Assembly: GCA_946223075.1 (NCBI GenBank) | Contig: CAMILZ010000005.1 | Span: 40,247-104,246 of the forward strand | DNA length: 64,000 nucleotides | Reading direction: 5' to 3' | Origin: an uncultured Dermabacteraceae bacterium | GTDB taxonomy: Bacteria > Actinomycetota > Actinomycetes > Actinomycetales > Dermabacteraceae | In this document: piece after piece, positions 1 through 9,103 of the stretch | Layout: each line of letters begins with the position of its first letter | Position numbering within the stretch: the stretch's first letter is position 1 | The notes under the pieces: model-generated | The model's database searches: none | Told to the model about the DNA's origin: nothing | The model's input: only the letters and a program-made list of their open reading frames with translations | Translations under genes and position numbers: made by a program

Positions 1-174
1 CAGAGGGTTGACGAAGTTCGACACGATCACGTGATCCGCGCGCGAACGTGCTTCGCGGATGAGCGTGAGGTGCCCCTCGTGGAGTGCGCCCATCGTCGGC
101 ACAAGCGCAACGCTTCCCGTGAGCGAGGCGCGATAGGCCTGCAATTCCTTGACGGTGGGGATGAGCGTGGTCAT
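1..174 (-). CDS. panC: Pantoate--beta-alanine ligase, N-terminal fragment (window edge)
   Basis: Only the first 58 codons lie in the window; the gene continues past base 1. The translation begins MTTLIPTVKEL and contains VPTMGALHEGHLTLIREAR, the TMGALHxGH nucleotide-binding signature of pantothenate synthetase, followed by a VSNFVNP segment also typical of the family. The enzyme condenses pantoate with beta-alanine using ATP in pantothenate synthesis. The ATG at 174 overlaps the stop of the DUF2520 gene in an ATGA, so the two are probably translationally coupled. The beta-alanine supplier panD lies separately at 24.2 kb. Confidence 0.93.
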   Translation of the reverse strand, partial: MTTLIPTVKELQAYRASLTGSVALVPTMGALHEGHLTLIREARSRADHVIVSNFVNPL

Positions 175-1064
175 GAATCCTGCCTCGTGTTTTTCTCGTT
201 TGACAGCAGCAACTCTAACGCCGCGCGCTCGCTCTCGCCGATCGGCGCGATGTCGAGTGCAGCACGCGCGAGTGCCCGGTACGTGGGCAGAACGCGCTCG
301 AGGTTAAGCTCTTCGAGGGCTTCGAGATGATTTCCGACGGTTCCCGCGTCACCTCGCTGCACCGGTCCCGTGAGCGCGCCGGGCCCAACTCTGAGGGCCT
401 CTTCGAGGCTCGCGTTGAGAAGCGGGCTCACAAGGGCCGAAGGGTCCTCAACCCCGATCGCATCGAGGATGTGGAGCACCTGACTCACGAGCACGACGAG
501 ATGGTTCGAGCCGTGCGCGAGAGCCGCGTGATATGCGGTTCGGTCCCCCTCGGCGATGTCGATGCTCACGCCGTCGAGCTCGAGCACGAGGGCTTTGGCG
601 ATGGGCGCGAACATGGGGCGGGCGGTGATCGCCCACGGGCAGCCCACGAGCCTACCGAGGTCGAGCGACGTGCCCGTGAAAGTCATGGCCGGATGGAGCG
701 CGAGCGTGATCGCTCCCGCCTCTTCGAGGGGGCGCAGCACCTCGATCCCGTAGCGACCAGACGTGTGCGCAATGATCTGTGCACCCGGGACGATGCCTCG
801 GTGCGCAAGGCTCTCCGCCAGTGGTGCGAGCTCGTCATCGGGAACGGCGAGAATCACGAGTTCGCTGCGCTCCACGACCTCTTCGGGACTGAGGATGGGA
901 GCGCCGGGAAGAAGAACATCGGCGCGCTCCAGGGAAGCGTCGGACCTCGCCACGACCCCCGTGACCTGGTGTCCCGCAGCGCGAAGCGCGTTGCCGAGCA
1001 CGGCGCCCACGCGCCCCGCCGAGATGACGCCCACGCCCATGCGGGCAGGTGGTGTGGGGTTCAC
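171..1064 (-). CDS. Rossmann-like and DUF2520 domain protein
   Basis: The N-terminus carries a Rossmann dinucleotide-binding segment (MGVGVISAGRVGAVLGNAL). Later comes AHTSGRYGIEVL and then the ALHPAMTFTG segment seen in DUF2520 proteins, which resemble ketopantoate reductase and 6-phosphogluconate dehydrogenase folds. The substrate is unknown. Its position directly before panC is common in actinomycetes and hints at a role near pantothenate synthesis, but this is inference. The frame is open to an ATG at 1097. I chose the GTG at 1064 because it forms a GTGA overlap with the stop of the preceding gene; the ATG at 1040, just before the Rossmann motif, is also possible. Confidence 0.85.
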   Translation of the reverse strand: MNPTPPARMGVGVISAGRVGAVLGNALRAAGHQVTGVVARSDASLERADVLLPGAPILSPEEVVERSELVILAVPDDELAPLAESLAHRGIVPGAQIIAHTSGRYGIEVLRPLEEAGAITLALHPAMTFTGTSLDLGRLVGCPWAITARPMFAPIAKALVLELDGVSIDIAEGDRTAYHAALAHGSNHLVVLVSQVLHILDAIGVEDPSALVSPLLNASLEEALRVGPGALTGPVQRGDAGTVGNHLEALEELNLERVLPTYRALARAALDIAPIGESERAALELLLSNEKNTRQDS

Positions 1065-2683
1065 GCCACACCACCCAGGAGCCTCGGCTGAAGCCAACTT
1101 TCACGTTCGTTGAAACGGCGAAGGCGGCCCGCGTCAGCTCCGAGGCTCGCACACAACGCGACCGCATCCGCAACCGGGATGTCACTCACGTGAAAGGAGC
1201 CACCAGCAAAAGCAATGCCAACGTCTGCGGTGCCAATGCGGCGCGCGATCGGCCACTGGGAAATCTCGACCCCCTGGATGCGGTCGCGTGGAATCACGGT
1301 GAGGGTACGCCGAAGCCACCCCGTGCGGGCGATAAACGCGTGGCGGCTCAGCGCATACACGTGGGTGCGCCTCGTGATCGGGCTCGTCCAGTGGAAGGGG
1401 CGTGTTCCCGGAAGTTGTGTCTGCGGAGCGGAGAGAAAACCGGTCAGAAGAGCCAAGTCACTCACGCCGAGCACCGCGGAGGACGGCGCCTCGGCTCCGT
1501 CGTGCATCGAGGGGTGGACAACGAGGTCGCCCGTGGGCGGCATGAGGTGAGTGAGCGTCGCGTCGAGCTCGCTCGCCGTTCCTACGGGAAGGATGCGACC
1601 CGACGATTCCGTCACCGACTCGAGCTCGTCCATGCCCGCAGTCGTCACCGACACGTCGAACCAGCCTCGAGAGCGCCACAGGAACGGCTGCGAAATCTCC
1701 GCCTGCTGGAGTTTCGAGGCTGTGAGGTTATCGCTGCGTGAGTTCAAGAGTCCTCGCCGTGCGCGCAGACCCGTCGCGGTCGCGCGCGAGGTGAAGCCCC
1801 AACCGGAATCGACGCGAGAAAAAATCATTCGAGGAGCTGCAAGCAGCGCGGGAACGAGCGCCGCGAGCGACGCGAAAGAAAGCGTGAACTCACCGTCGGC
1901 GAAGGAAGCGAAAAGCCAGACTGCCGTCATGACGATCGAGAACGCGAGCCAGAGCATGAGCGAAATATCAAGCACGAGCGAGTGCAGGATACGCGAGGTC
2001 GGGATCCGCGCCAACAGTTCGCCGGTGGAATCCGAGTCATAGGCAATGGACTCGGCACGCTCCACGATGCTCGGCGAACCGTCACCTCCCTCGCTCGGCG
2101 CCGCGCTCCCGGGAGCCACGGGCGAGGTCTCAGCAGGTGCGGAGTTCGCCGCCATGTTGCCATGAGTCCGCACATCCCCGCGGGCGAGTTCGAGGACCGT
2201 CGAGTGGATTTTTTCGGCCTTCGCCCTGCCAAGATACTGGAGGTCCACGTGGGACTCGCCCGCGCCGGCAAGTTCGATCCGCACTTTGGAGAGCCCCACA
2301 AGCCGCGCCATGAAAGGCCGTTCAACAGAGACGGAGTCGATACGTTGGCGTGGGGCAATTCTGTGTTTCGTGCTCAAGAATTTTTCACGCACGAAAACGC
2401 CGTCTTCCGTCACCGCATACGTCGTGATCCACCACGGGAGCCCGCCGGCAAGAATCGCCACGAGGATAATGCCAAGGGCGCCGAGACCGAAAAGCCACAG
2501 ATTGTCGGTGTTCACGACTCCGTGCTTGACCAAGTCCTCGATCACGTCGATGTTTTGGAACCCGACGATCGCCACGATTGCCGCGATCGCTTTCCACCCC
2601 ATGACGAGCGGCGTAAGAGGGTGGAACCTCGAGTATGCGGACTCCGGTGGATCATTGGCGAGGTCAGGCGACTGTTCGGTCAT
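1061..2683 (-). CDS. Membrane protein with repeated bacterial PH domains (YdbT-like)
   Basis: About 540 residues. Hydrophobic pairs lie near residues 30-95 (LVMGWKAIAAIVAIVGF; LFGLGALGIILVAIL) and near 235-285. They alternate with bPH_2 (DUF304) segments marked by tryptophan/arginine-rich patterns such as the one ending RQRIDSVSVERPFMARLVGL and the later PRDRIQGVEISQWPIARRIG. This is the layout of YdbT-type proteins, which pair with a short YdbS partner. Here the partner is immediately upstream with an ATGA overlap. The biochemical function of the family is poorly defined; Bacillus YdbST is reported to matter for bacteriocin resistance. Membrane location is predicted. Confidence 0.82.
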   Translation of the reverse strand: MTEQSPDLANDPPESAYSRFHPLTPLVMGWKAIAAIVAIVGFQNIDVIEDLVKHGVVNTDNLWLFGLGALGIILVAILAGGLPWWITTYAVTEDGVFVREKFLSTKHRIAPRQRIDSVSVERPFMARLVGLSKVRIELAGAGESHVDLQYLGRAKAEKIHSTVLELARGDVRTHGNMAANSAPAETSPVAPGSAAPSEGGDGSPSIVERAESIAYDSDSTGELLARIPTSRILHSLVLDISLMLWLAFSIVMTAVWLFASFADGEFTLSFASLAALVPALLAAPRMIFSRVDSGWGFTSRATATGLRARRGLLNSRSDNLTASKLQQAEISQPFLWRSRGWFDVSVTTAGMDELESVTESSGRILPVGTASELDATLTHLMPPTGDLVVHPSMHDGAEAPSSAVLGVSDLALLTGFLSAPQTQLPGTRPFHWTSPITRRTHVYALSRHAFIARTGWLRRTLTVIPRDRIQGVEISQWPIARRIGTADVGIAFAGGSFHVSDIPVADAVALCASLGADAGRLRRFNERESWLQPRLLGGVA

Positions 2684-3240
2684 AGCGCCGCCATCTTTTC
2701 ACTCGCTTCGCGCGTGACGAGGTCGCGAATGCGCTCCGCCTCGCGGCGCTCAAGGCCCGGGATCGACACATCCGAAAGTGCGCCGCCCGCGGTCTTGAGC
2801 GTGATCGTCGAGAGGCCAAACGCCCGCTCAATCGGACCCTCGTTGATGTTGATGTCCTGGATCCTGCCGTAAGGAAGAATCGTGACGGTGCGGAAAAGAA
2901 TCCCCTCGCGGAACACAATGTCGTTCTCGCGTGTGAGGTATCCGAGCGCGCGGGTACGCCGAGGCATGAGGAGGATCCGCTGCGCGACGAAAATGTACAC
3001 GGGGACCGCGAACAAGTGCACCCACCAGGGCCACGAAAACACGACCGTGACAACGTGGAGCGCGATGCACGCAAGAATCAGGATCACCCACCACGCAAGG
3101 TTGCCGAGGAAACGCGCCTTGACGAGCTTGGGGGAAACACGCGCGGTGCGCGGATCGGCCGCCGAAAAGGGTTTCTCGAGCATCGTGCGCTCGATGTCGG
3201 CAGCCTCGAGGGACGGCATCGGAACTGCGGAGTTACTCAT
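2680..3240 (-). CDS. Membrane protein with one bacterial PH domain (YdbS-like)
   Basis: A 186-residue protein with two adjacent membrane segments (AWWVILILACIALHVVTVV and VHLFAVPVYIFVA) followed by a single bPH_2 domain. That domain contains YLTRENDIVFREGILFRTV and LPYGRIQDININEGPIERAFG, the usual core of DUF304. The open frame continues upstream to 3417, but that extension is basic, unconserved-looking and overlaps the DUF3180 gene. The ATG at 3240 is therefore taken as the start. Its stop overlaps the ATG of the longer PH protein, so both are probably made in step and may form a complex. Confidence 0.83.
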   Translation of the reverse strand: MSNSAVPMPSLEAADIERTMLEKPFSAADPRTARVSPKLVKARFLGNLAWWVILILACIALHVVTVVFSWPWWVHLFAVPVYIFVAQRILLMPRRTRALGYLTRENDIVFREGILFRTVTILPYGRIQDININEGPIERAFGLSTITLKTAGGALSDVSIPGLERREAERIRDLVTREASEKMAAL

Positions 3241-3271
3241 ATAAGACTTTCTAACATAGCGGCGAGGGGCC

Positions 3272-3787
3272 TCACACGGACCTCGCACCTTCTTCGGCGC
3301 GCCCCGCAGAGCCGCCGTCATTCGGCGGGAGAGTCCCCCATCGCTCCACCACGAGCCCCACGACCGCGAGCACAAGCGCACTGAGCGCATCGAACCCGAG
3401 CGGAAGAATCGCGCCACTCAATGTTCCGCCGCCCGAGGTCGCTAGGTACGCGCACATACCCGCGTAGAAACCGGCGCCGATCGCCCCCGTGTAGGCCGCA
3501 GCGCGCGCCGCGAGAACGATCCTGTAGGCGACGACCATGTCGATGTGGTGCTTGCGCGGAGTGAGCGGGTGGTTCTTCGCTCGTTCCCGCGACTCATCGA
3601 GGTACTTCTTCACACGAAGCCCCAAGACGAGAATGATCCCTGCAAGAATCACAAACACGACACCGGCCATGAGCCCCGCAACGGGCACGGGCTCGCCGCG
3701 CGACGCAAACGCGAGGGCAAGCACGTGACCGCCGAGTCCCGCCACGAGAGCGATCCCGAGGAGTCGAAGCGCCGGGGTCTTTGTCAT
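3272..3787 (-). CDS. DUF3180 family membrane protein
   Basis: A 171-residue protein with four predicted membrane segments: LLGIALVAGLGGHVLALAF, GVVFVILAGIILVLGL, an alanine/glycine-rich AAYTGAIGAGFYAGMCAY, and ALSALVLAVVGLVVE. Between segments two and three is a charged loop with RKHHIDMVVAYRIVLAARAAA, the recognisable DUF3180 core. These proteins are confined to actinobacteria and nearly always follow folK, as here, where its ATG overlaps the stop of folB-folK. No function is known. A 31-bp gap separates it from the PH-domain pair. Confidence 0.85.
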   Translation of the reverse strand: MTKTPALRLLGIALVAGLGGHVLALAFASRGEPVPVAGLMAGVVFVILAGIILVLGLRVKKYLDESRERAKNHPLTPRKHHIDMVVAYRIVLAARAAAYTGAIGAGFYAGMCAYLATSGGGTLSGAILPLGFDALSALVLAVVGLVVERWGTLPPNDGGSAGRAEEGARSV

Positions 3788-4713
3788 CGCGCGCCTTCGC
3801 TCGTGCGTGGTGCCGGCGCGAATCCAGGAACACGGGGCCCCGGTCGCAGGCCCGCGCGGTCAGGAGCGATCTTCACGAGTTCCGACGCCTGCCGGCCATC
3901 GGGGAGGCACCAGGTGGGATCGATGTCGAGCACGGGGGCGAGCACGAAGGCGCGCACGTGCGCGCGCGGATGCGGCAGCGTGAGCTGCTCGTCGTCACTC
4001 GTGAAATCGCCCCACGTCACGAGGTCAAGGTCGAGCGTGCGCGGCCCCCACCGAACAGTGCGTGTTCGCCTCGCAGCGCTCTCAATCTCGTGGAGCGAAT
4101 CGAGAAGTTGCCAAGGGCTGAGCGAGGTTTCGATGAGACACGCGGCGTTGAGGTACGCGTCCTGGTCGACATCACTCACGGGGTCGGTCTCAAACACGCG
4201 ACTCGCCGCGACGAGCCTCGTTTCGGGGATTCTTGCGAGGGCCGCGAGGGCTCCAGCGAGGAAATCCTCGCTGTCGCCGAGGTTGGAGCCGAGCGCAACG
4301 AAGGCGCGCACCGGATCGGCCCGACGGGTGATGCGGACTCGCGCGTCTGCAAAGGGCTGCGGGATCGGAGCGGAGGGCTTGTGCACGCACACCCTTACCT
4401 CGCGCACAAGGGAATTATTCTCAAGCACACGCTCGGCGATGCGCTCGGCAAGAGTCTCAATGAGATCGACGCTCTCCCCCGAGACGACTTCCTCAACGAT
4501 TGCTGCGGCGTCCGCATAACTCACGCTGCGTTCGAGCGCGTCGTCGCGCCCTGCGGCGCGAGTGTCCACGCTCATATCGACGTCAACGAAAAAATCGTGC
4601 CCCTCGACTTTCTCGTGGTCGAAAACCCCGTGCTTGCCGTGCACCCGCACGCCTTCAACCGCGACATGAGAAAGCGCCACGGGGGAGGCGAAAGCGATAT
4701 CGCTCCAGGTCAT
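3784..4713 (-). CDS. folBK: FolB-FolK fusion: dihydroneopterin aldolase / HPPK
   Basis: One 309-residue chain carries two successive folate enzymes. Residues about 10-125 are dihydroneopterin aldolase, with the KHGVFDHEKVEGHDFFVDV signature and a conserved C-terminal VHKPSAPI. Residues about 135-300 are 6-hydroxymethyl-7,8-dihydropterin pyrophosphokinase, with ALGSNLGD, FETDPVSDVDQDAYLN and the diagnostic RWGPRTLDLDL. The fusion would make and then pyrophosphorylate hydroxymethyl-dihydropterin for FolP. The start at 4713 is set by an ATGA overlap with folP; the frame upstream of it is non-homologous. Its stop overlaps the DUF3180 start. Confidence 0.94.
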   Translation of the reverse strand: MTWSDIAFASPVALSHVAVEGVRVHGKHGVFDHEKVEGHDFFVDVDMSVDTRAAGRDDALERSVSYADAAAIVEEVVSGESVDLIETLAERIAERVLENNSLVREVRVCVHKPSAPIPQPFADARVRITRRADPVRAFVALGSNLGDSEDFLAGALAALARIPETRLVAASRVFETDPVSDVDQDAYLNAACLIETSLSPWQLLDSLHEIESAARRTRTVRWGPRTLDLDLVTWGDFTSDDEQLTLPHPRAHVRAFVLAPVLDIDPTWCLPDGRQASELVKIAPDRAGLRPGPRVPGFAPAPRTSEGAR

Positions 4714-5660
4714 ACTCCGGCGCCCTCCCCGTAGTTGCGGTCCGCAATGCCCGCACCGAGGCTCATCTCGCGCCCATCGGGACCCGCCATGAGTCGCTGC
4801 ATGACACGAATGTTGGCGACGGTGGACGTAACATCGTGGACGCGCACTGCCCACGAGCGGCGAAGCTGCGCAAGGCCGCTGAGCGCGGCGGTCCCGGCAT
4901 CGCGATCGATATCGAGGGCGCTCACGAAACGCTTGCGGCTCACGCCGATCAGGAGCGGATAGCCGAGTGCTTCAACCTCGGTGATCTGATCGTAGAGGTC
5001 CCAGTTGTCCTCACCCGTTTTCGAGAACCCGAAACCGGGATCCGCAACGATGCTGTCGCGAGGGATTCCCGCACTAATCGCCTTGCCGATCTGGGCGCCG
5101 AGCTCACGGGCAACATCCGCGCCAATCGCTTCGTAACCCGCGCGCGACATCGCTTCTTCGGAGTGGCCGCGCCAATGCATTGCAATATAGACGGGTGGCA
5201 AACCCTGCCTCGTCGTGAGATCCGCGACGGTCTCGAACATCTCCGAATCGGCGAGGCCAGCCGAGACATCGTTCACGATGAGAGCCCCCGCCTCGACCGC
5301 GGCACGCGCGACTGCGGCGCGCATCGTATCGATGCTCACCGGGATGCCGCGCGCGGCAAGCGCCTCCACAACGCGCACGGTCCGCTCGAGTTCCTCGCCC
5401 TCACTCACACGGCTTCCGCCCGGGCGCGTGGATTCACCACCGACATCAATAATGTCGGCACCCTCGCTCACGAGCCGCTCGGCATGGGCGATCGCGTCGT
5501 CAAACGCGTTGTGCTCGCCACCGTCGGAAAACGAATCCGGAGTGACGTTGAGGACCCCCATGACGAGGGTGCGTTCACACGCGAGCGCGGCAGGCAGGCC
5601 CGCGACGTGGCGCCAAGCGGGCGCGCTCGAAAAATCCAGAGGCGAACGCACTGCGCTCAT
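4710..5660 (-). CDS. folP: Dihydropteroate synthase
   Basis: A 316-residue TIM-barrel enzyme joining hydroxymethyl-dihydropterin pyrophosphate to p-aminobenzoate. The first signature, VMGVLNVTPDSFSDGGEH, starts near residue 33. The pterin-binding segment ADIIDVGGESTRPGG follows near 68, then SIDTMRAAVA, ALIVNDVSAG, DPGFGFSKT and GVSRKRFV, the complete set expected for a functional enzyme. The sulfonamide target loop is therefore present. About 40 bp separate it from folE upstream, and its stop overlaps the folB-folK start. Confidence 0.96.
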   Translation of the reverse strand: MSAVRSPLDFSSAPAWRHVAGLPAALACERTLVMGVLNVTPDSFSDGGEHNAFDDAIAHAERLVSEGADIIDVGGESTRPGGSRVSEGEELERTVRVVEALAARGIPVSIDTMRAAVARAAVEAGALIVNDVSAGLADSEMFETVADLTTRQGLPPVYIAMHWRGHSEEAMSRAGYEAIGADVARELGAQIGKAISAGIPRDSIVADPGFGFSKTGEDNWDLYDQITEVEALGYPLLIGVSRKRFVSALDIDRDAGTAALSGLAQLRRSWAVRVHDVTSTVANIRVMQRLMAGPDGREMSLGAGIADRNYGEGAGV

Positions 5661-5700
5661 GTGTTGCCCTTTCCCGCCGCGTTCGGCGCTTTCGCGATCG

Positions 5701-6303
5701 TCAGTGATGAAGGCCCGTGAGGATGAGGCTCATGGCCTCGGCACGCGTTGCCGCGTTGGATTGGAGCGAGCCGCGCACCGCACTCGTCACGGTCTCGGCG
5801 TTCGGAGACTTCACGCCCCGCATCTCCATGCACAGATGGTCCGCTTGAAGCACGACGATCGTGCCGTGAGCGTTGAGTTCTTCGTGCACGGCGTCCGCGA
5901 TCTGGCTTGTGAGGCGCTCTTGCACTTGCGGGCGCGCCGCAAAACTCTCCACGAGCCTTGCGAACTTCGACAGCCCCGCGACTGTGCCATCGTGCCCGGG
6001 CACGTAGCCCACGTGGGCGCGCCCGAAGAACGGCACGAGGTGGTGCTCGCACATCGAATAGAATCGAATGTCTCGCACGAGAACGAGCTCTCGGTGCTCG
6101 ACCTCAAACTTCGTCTGCATGTGCACGCGCGGGTTCTCGTGGAGGCCACGAAACACCTCGGCATACATGCGGGCGACGCGTCCCGGCGTATCGAGCAAAC
6201 CGTCGCGGCTCGGATCCTCGCCGATAGCCTCGAGGATCTCGCGCACGGCACGCTCGATCCTCTCCTGGTCGATGCTCTCCACGGCGTTGTGGTTCTCGCT
6301 CAT
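5701..6303 (-). CDS. folE: GTP cyclohydrolase I
   Basis: A 200-residue protein opening tetrahydrofolate synthesis by turning GTP into dihydroneopterin triphosphate. Visible hallmarks are GEDPSRDGLLDTPGRVARMYAEVF, the zinc ligand motif SMCEHHLVPFFGRAHVGY, the substrate loop LSKFARLVE and the QERLT segment. A second zinc cysteine sits in the late DHLCMEMRGV segment. An AAGGATTC ribosome site precedes the ATG at 6303. It lies 53 bp after ftsH and feeds the downstream folP and folB-folK genes on the same strand. Confidence 0.97.
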   Translation of the reverse strand: MSENHNAVESIDQERIERAVREILEAIGEDPSRDGLLDTPGRVARMYAEVFRGLHENPRVHMQTKFEVEHRELVLVRDIRFYSMCEHHLVPFFGRAHVGYVPGHDGTVAGLSKFARLVESFAARPQVQERLTSQIADAVHEELNAHGTIVVLQADHLCMEMRGVKSPNAETVTSAVRGSLQSNAATRAEAMSLILTGLHH

Positions 6304-6356
6304 GAATCCTTCTTTCTTCGCGCAAGCATGTGCTCGCGAGGGACGTGCGAAACGCG

Positions 6357-8390
6357 CTACTCGGTACCCGGAATGTGCGGCGAGCCATCGCCGGGCTGCG
6401 GAAGCTCGGGCGGGGTCCCGCCAAGTTCCTCGCCGGCCTGGTGGTTCTCGGTACCGTCCGGAACGCTGCTGCCGATCGTGCCGGGGCGGTCGCTTCCCGC
6501 GAGGGGCTCGGTGAACACCGGGCGATCCTCGCTAGACTGCCACACGTCGCGCGGCGGGCGCTTCGTGACGTCCTTGAAGATTTCCGCAAGTTCCTTCTCG
6601 CCAAGCGTCTCCTTCTCGAGGAGCTCCTCGACGAGGTGGTCGAGCACGGCACGGTTGGTCTTGATGACGCTCCACGCCTCGTCGAGAGCGTTGTCGAGAA
6701 GGCGGCGGATCTCTTCATCGATCAAACGTGCGGTGTCTTCGCTGTAGCCGGGGCCCTGGCCCTGCTGCATGCCCACGAAGACCTCATCCTGCCCCTTGCC
6801 GAGGGCGACCTGCCCCACGACACCGCTCATGCCGAGTTCGGTGACCATCGCACGTGCAATGCTCGTCGCGTTCTTGAGGTCGGAGCTCGGGCCGGTCGTC
6901 ACATCGTGGAAGATGCCTTCCTCGACCGCGTAGCCACCCATCGCGTAGGCGAGGCGATCGAGGAGCTCGTTGCGGCTCTGATAGTTGCGGTCGGCCGTCG
7001 GCACCACCATCGTGTAGCCTCCCGCACGGCCGCGCGGGAGGATCGTCACCTTCGTGACGGGGGCCGAGTTGTTGAGGGCCGCGGCGACGAGAGCGTGCCC
7101 GCCTTCGTGGTACGCGGTCATCTGGCGCTCGCGCTCGGTCATGACCTTCGAGTAGCGCTGCGGGCCCATCGAGACACGATCGATTGCCTCGTCGAGTGCG
7201 CGCATATCGATGATCTGATTGCCCGAACGCGCGGTGAGGAGCGCTGCTTCGTTGAGCACGTTCGCGAGGTCTGCGCCGCTCATGCCGATCGAGCGGCGCG
7301 CGATGTTGTCGAGGTCGACGTCGCTCGCGAGGGGCTTACCCTTCGCGTGGACCTCGAGAATCTTGCGGCGGCCCTTGAGGTCGGGGGTTTCAACGGCGAT
7401 CTGGCGGTCGAATCGGCCAGGGCGAAGGAGCGCCGGGTCGAGAATGTCCACGCGGTTGGTCGCGGCGATGAGGATGACGTTTTGGTGTTCTTCGAAGCCA
7501 TCCATCTCGACGAGCATCTGGTTGAGGGTCTGCTCGCGCTCGTCGTGACCGCCGCCCATACCCGCGCCGCGGTGGCGACCAACGGCGTCGATCTCATCGA
7601 TGAAGATAATCGCGGGGGCGTTTTCCTTCGCGGTGTTGAACAGGTCGCGCACGCGGCTCGCGCCCACGCCCACGAACATCTCGACGAAGTCGGAACCCGA
7701 GATCGAGTAGAACGGCACGCCCGCCTCGCCCGCGACTGCCTTCGCGAGCAGAGTCTTACCCGTGCCCGGGGGGCCGTAAAGCAGAACACCCTTGGGGATC
7801 TTCGCTCCCACCGCGTGATAGCGCTCGGGGCTCACGAGGAACTGCTTGATCTCCTCAAGCTCTTCGACGGCTTCCTCGGCGCCTGCAACGTCCTGGAACG
7901 TCACCTTTGGCATGTCCTTATTGAAAAGTTTCGCCTTGGACTTGCCGAACTGCATCGCGCGACCGCCGCCCTGGGCGTTCATCATGAAGAACCAGAAGAG
8001 GCCCAGGATGATGATGAGCGGGAAGAACGTGAGAAGCAGCTGCCCCCACCACGAAGGCGTAGCGATCTTATCCGTGTACCCCTTCGCGGGTTTCGCCTCG
8101 TTCACGGCCTTCACGACGTCGTCGCCTCGCGGCGTCACGTACGAGAAGGCGACGCGCTTACCCTTGTCCTCAAAGTCCTTCGTGAGCACAAGATTCACGC
8201 GCTGCTGATTGCCGTCGATGATTTCCGCTTGCTCAACGGTATCACCCTTGAGGAGCTCGAGGCCCTGCTCGGTGTCGATGTCTTGGAAACCGCCGCGGCC
8301 GAAGATGCTGAGCGCGAGCAGGACGATCGCGAGGGTCGCGAGGCTCCACAACCACAGGTTGCGGGCGGGGGATTTCTTTTTTTCTGCCAT
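6357..8390 (-). CDS. ftsH: ATP-dependent zinc metalloprotease FtsH
   Basis: 677 residues: an N-terminal membrane segment (LWLWSLATLAIVLLALSIF), an extracytoplasmic domain, and a second membrane segment (LLLTFFPLIIILGLFWFFMM). Then come the AAA domain with Walker A GPPGTGKT, Walker B IIFIDEIDAVGRHRGAG and the SRH, and the zinc protease domain. The zinc motif reads HEGGH; the middle residue differs from the commoner HEAGH while both histidines and the glutamate are kept. A proline/glycine-rich low-complexity tail ends the protein. It degrades damaged membrane and some regulatory proteins. The hpt and folE neighbours match the conserved actinobacterial order. Confidence 0.97.
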   Translation of the reverse strand: MAEKKKSPARNLWLWSLATLAIVLLALSIFGRGGFQDIDTEQGLELLKGDTVEQAEIIDGNQQRVNLVLTKDFEDKGKRVAFSYVTPRGDDVVKAVNEAKPAKGYTDKIATPSWWGQLLLTFFPLIIILGLFWFFMMNAQGGGRAMQFGKSKAKLFNKDMPKVTFQDVAGAEEAVEELEEIKQFLVSPERYHAVGAKIPKGVLLYGPPGTGKTLLAKAVAGEAGVPFYSISGSDFVEMFVGVGASRVRDLFNTAKENAPAIIFIDEIDAVGRHRGAGMGGGHDEREQTLNQMLVEMDGFEEHQNVILIAATNRVDILDPALLRPGRFDRQIAVETPDLKGRRKILEVHAKGKPLASDVDLDNIARRSIGMSGADLANVLNEAALLTARSGNQIIDMRALDEAIDRVSMGPQRYSKVMTERERQMTAYHEGGHALVAAALNNSAPVTKVTILPRGRAGGYTMVVPTADRNYQSRNELLDRLAYAMGGYAVEEGIFHDVTTGPSSDLKNATSIARAMVTELGMSGVVGQVALGKGQDEVFVGMQQGQGPGYSEDTARLIDEEIRRLLDNALDEAWSVIKTNRAVLDHLVEELLEKETLGEKELAEIFKDVTKRPPRDVWQSSEDRPVFTEPLAGSDRPGTIGSSVPDGTENHQAGEELGGTPPELPQPGDGSPHIPGTE

Positions 8391-8508
8391 GTGAGGTGCT
8401 AATTCTTACGTTCTTGTAGGGCGGGGCTCGTGCCTCGCGCGCGTTTCGTGAATGAGCGCGAATCTACCCCGAATCGCTGGGTCGGGGCTGTCAGGAACCC
8501 CGATGTTC

Positions 8509-9054
8509 TCAATCGGCGTAGACGCTCGGCTTGAGGATTCCGACGTAGGGGAGGTTGCGGTACTTCTCTGCGTAGTCAAGCCCATACCCGATCACGAACT
8601 CGTTCGGGATGTCGAAGCCTACGTACTTCACGTCAATATCGACCTTGACCGCTTCCGGTTTGCGAAGGAGCGTGCAGATTTCCACACTCTTCGGGCCGCG
8701 CGAGCGGAGGTTCGTGCGCAGCCAGCTGAGGGTGAGGCCCGAGTCGATGATGTCTTCGACGATAAGAACGTGGCGATCCGTGATGTCCGCGCTGAGATCC
8801 TTGAGGATGCGCACCACGCCGGAGGACTTCGTGCCACTGCCGTACGAGCTCACGGCCATCCAGTCCATGTCCACGTCGAGCGTGATCGCGCGCGCGAGGT
8901 CGGCGACCACCATGACGGCTCCCTTAAGTACGCCGACGAGGAGCGGAGCTTCGCCTTCGTAGTCGCGGTCGATTTCTGCGGCGAGTTCGCTGATCCGCTC
9001 GCGGATCGCCTGCTCATCGAGCAGGATGCGCTCGACGTCCTCATCCATGGTCAT
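8509..9054 (-). CDS. hpt: Hypoxanthine phosphoribosyltransferase
   Basis: A 181-residue type I phosphoribosyltransferase that salvages hypoxanthine, and probably guanine, with PRPP to IMP/GMP. The PRPP loop reads LIVEDIIDSGLTLSWL, preceded by LLVGVLKGAVMVVADLAR and SSYGSGTKSSG. The late VGFDIPNEFVIGYGLDYAEKYRNLPYVGIL segment is characteristic of bacterial HPRT. Length fits the family. It sits between tilS and ftsH as in most actinobacteria. Confidence 0.96.
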   Translation of the reverse strand: MTMDEDVERILLDEQAIRERISELAAEIDRDYEGEAPLLVGVLKGAVMVVADLARAITLDVDMDWMAVSSYGSGTKSSGVVRILKDLSADITDRHVLIVEDIIDSGLTLSWLRTNLRSRGPKSVEICTLLRKPEAVKVDIDVKYVGFDIPNEFVIGYGLDYAEKYRNLPYVGILKPSVYAD

Positions 9055-9103
9055 GGGGTCCCTTCCCGGTGCGTCGCGTTGTCGAGTTCACGAAGACTCA
9101 GCG

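Noticed and set aside
934..946. Extra copy of the dispersed 13-mer in the DUF2520 gene
   Set aside because: One mismatch and inside conserved coding sequence (SDASLE), so it is explained by the protein and codon bias.
6330..8402. 690-codon open frame on the plus strand
   Set aside because: Antisense to ftsH; composition is Arg/His/Glu-rich and no motif is seen. The same applies to long frames opposite clpB (31904-33853), gcvP (44948-45910) and the MetE-like gene (41480-43024).
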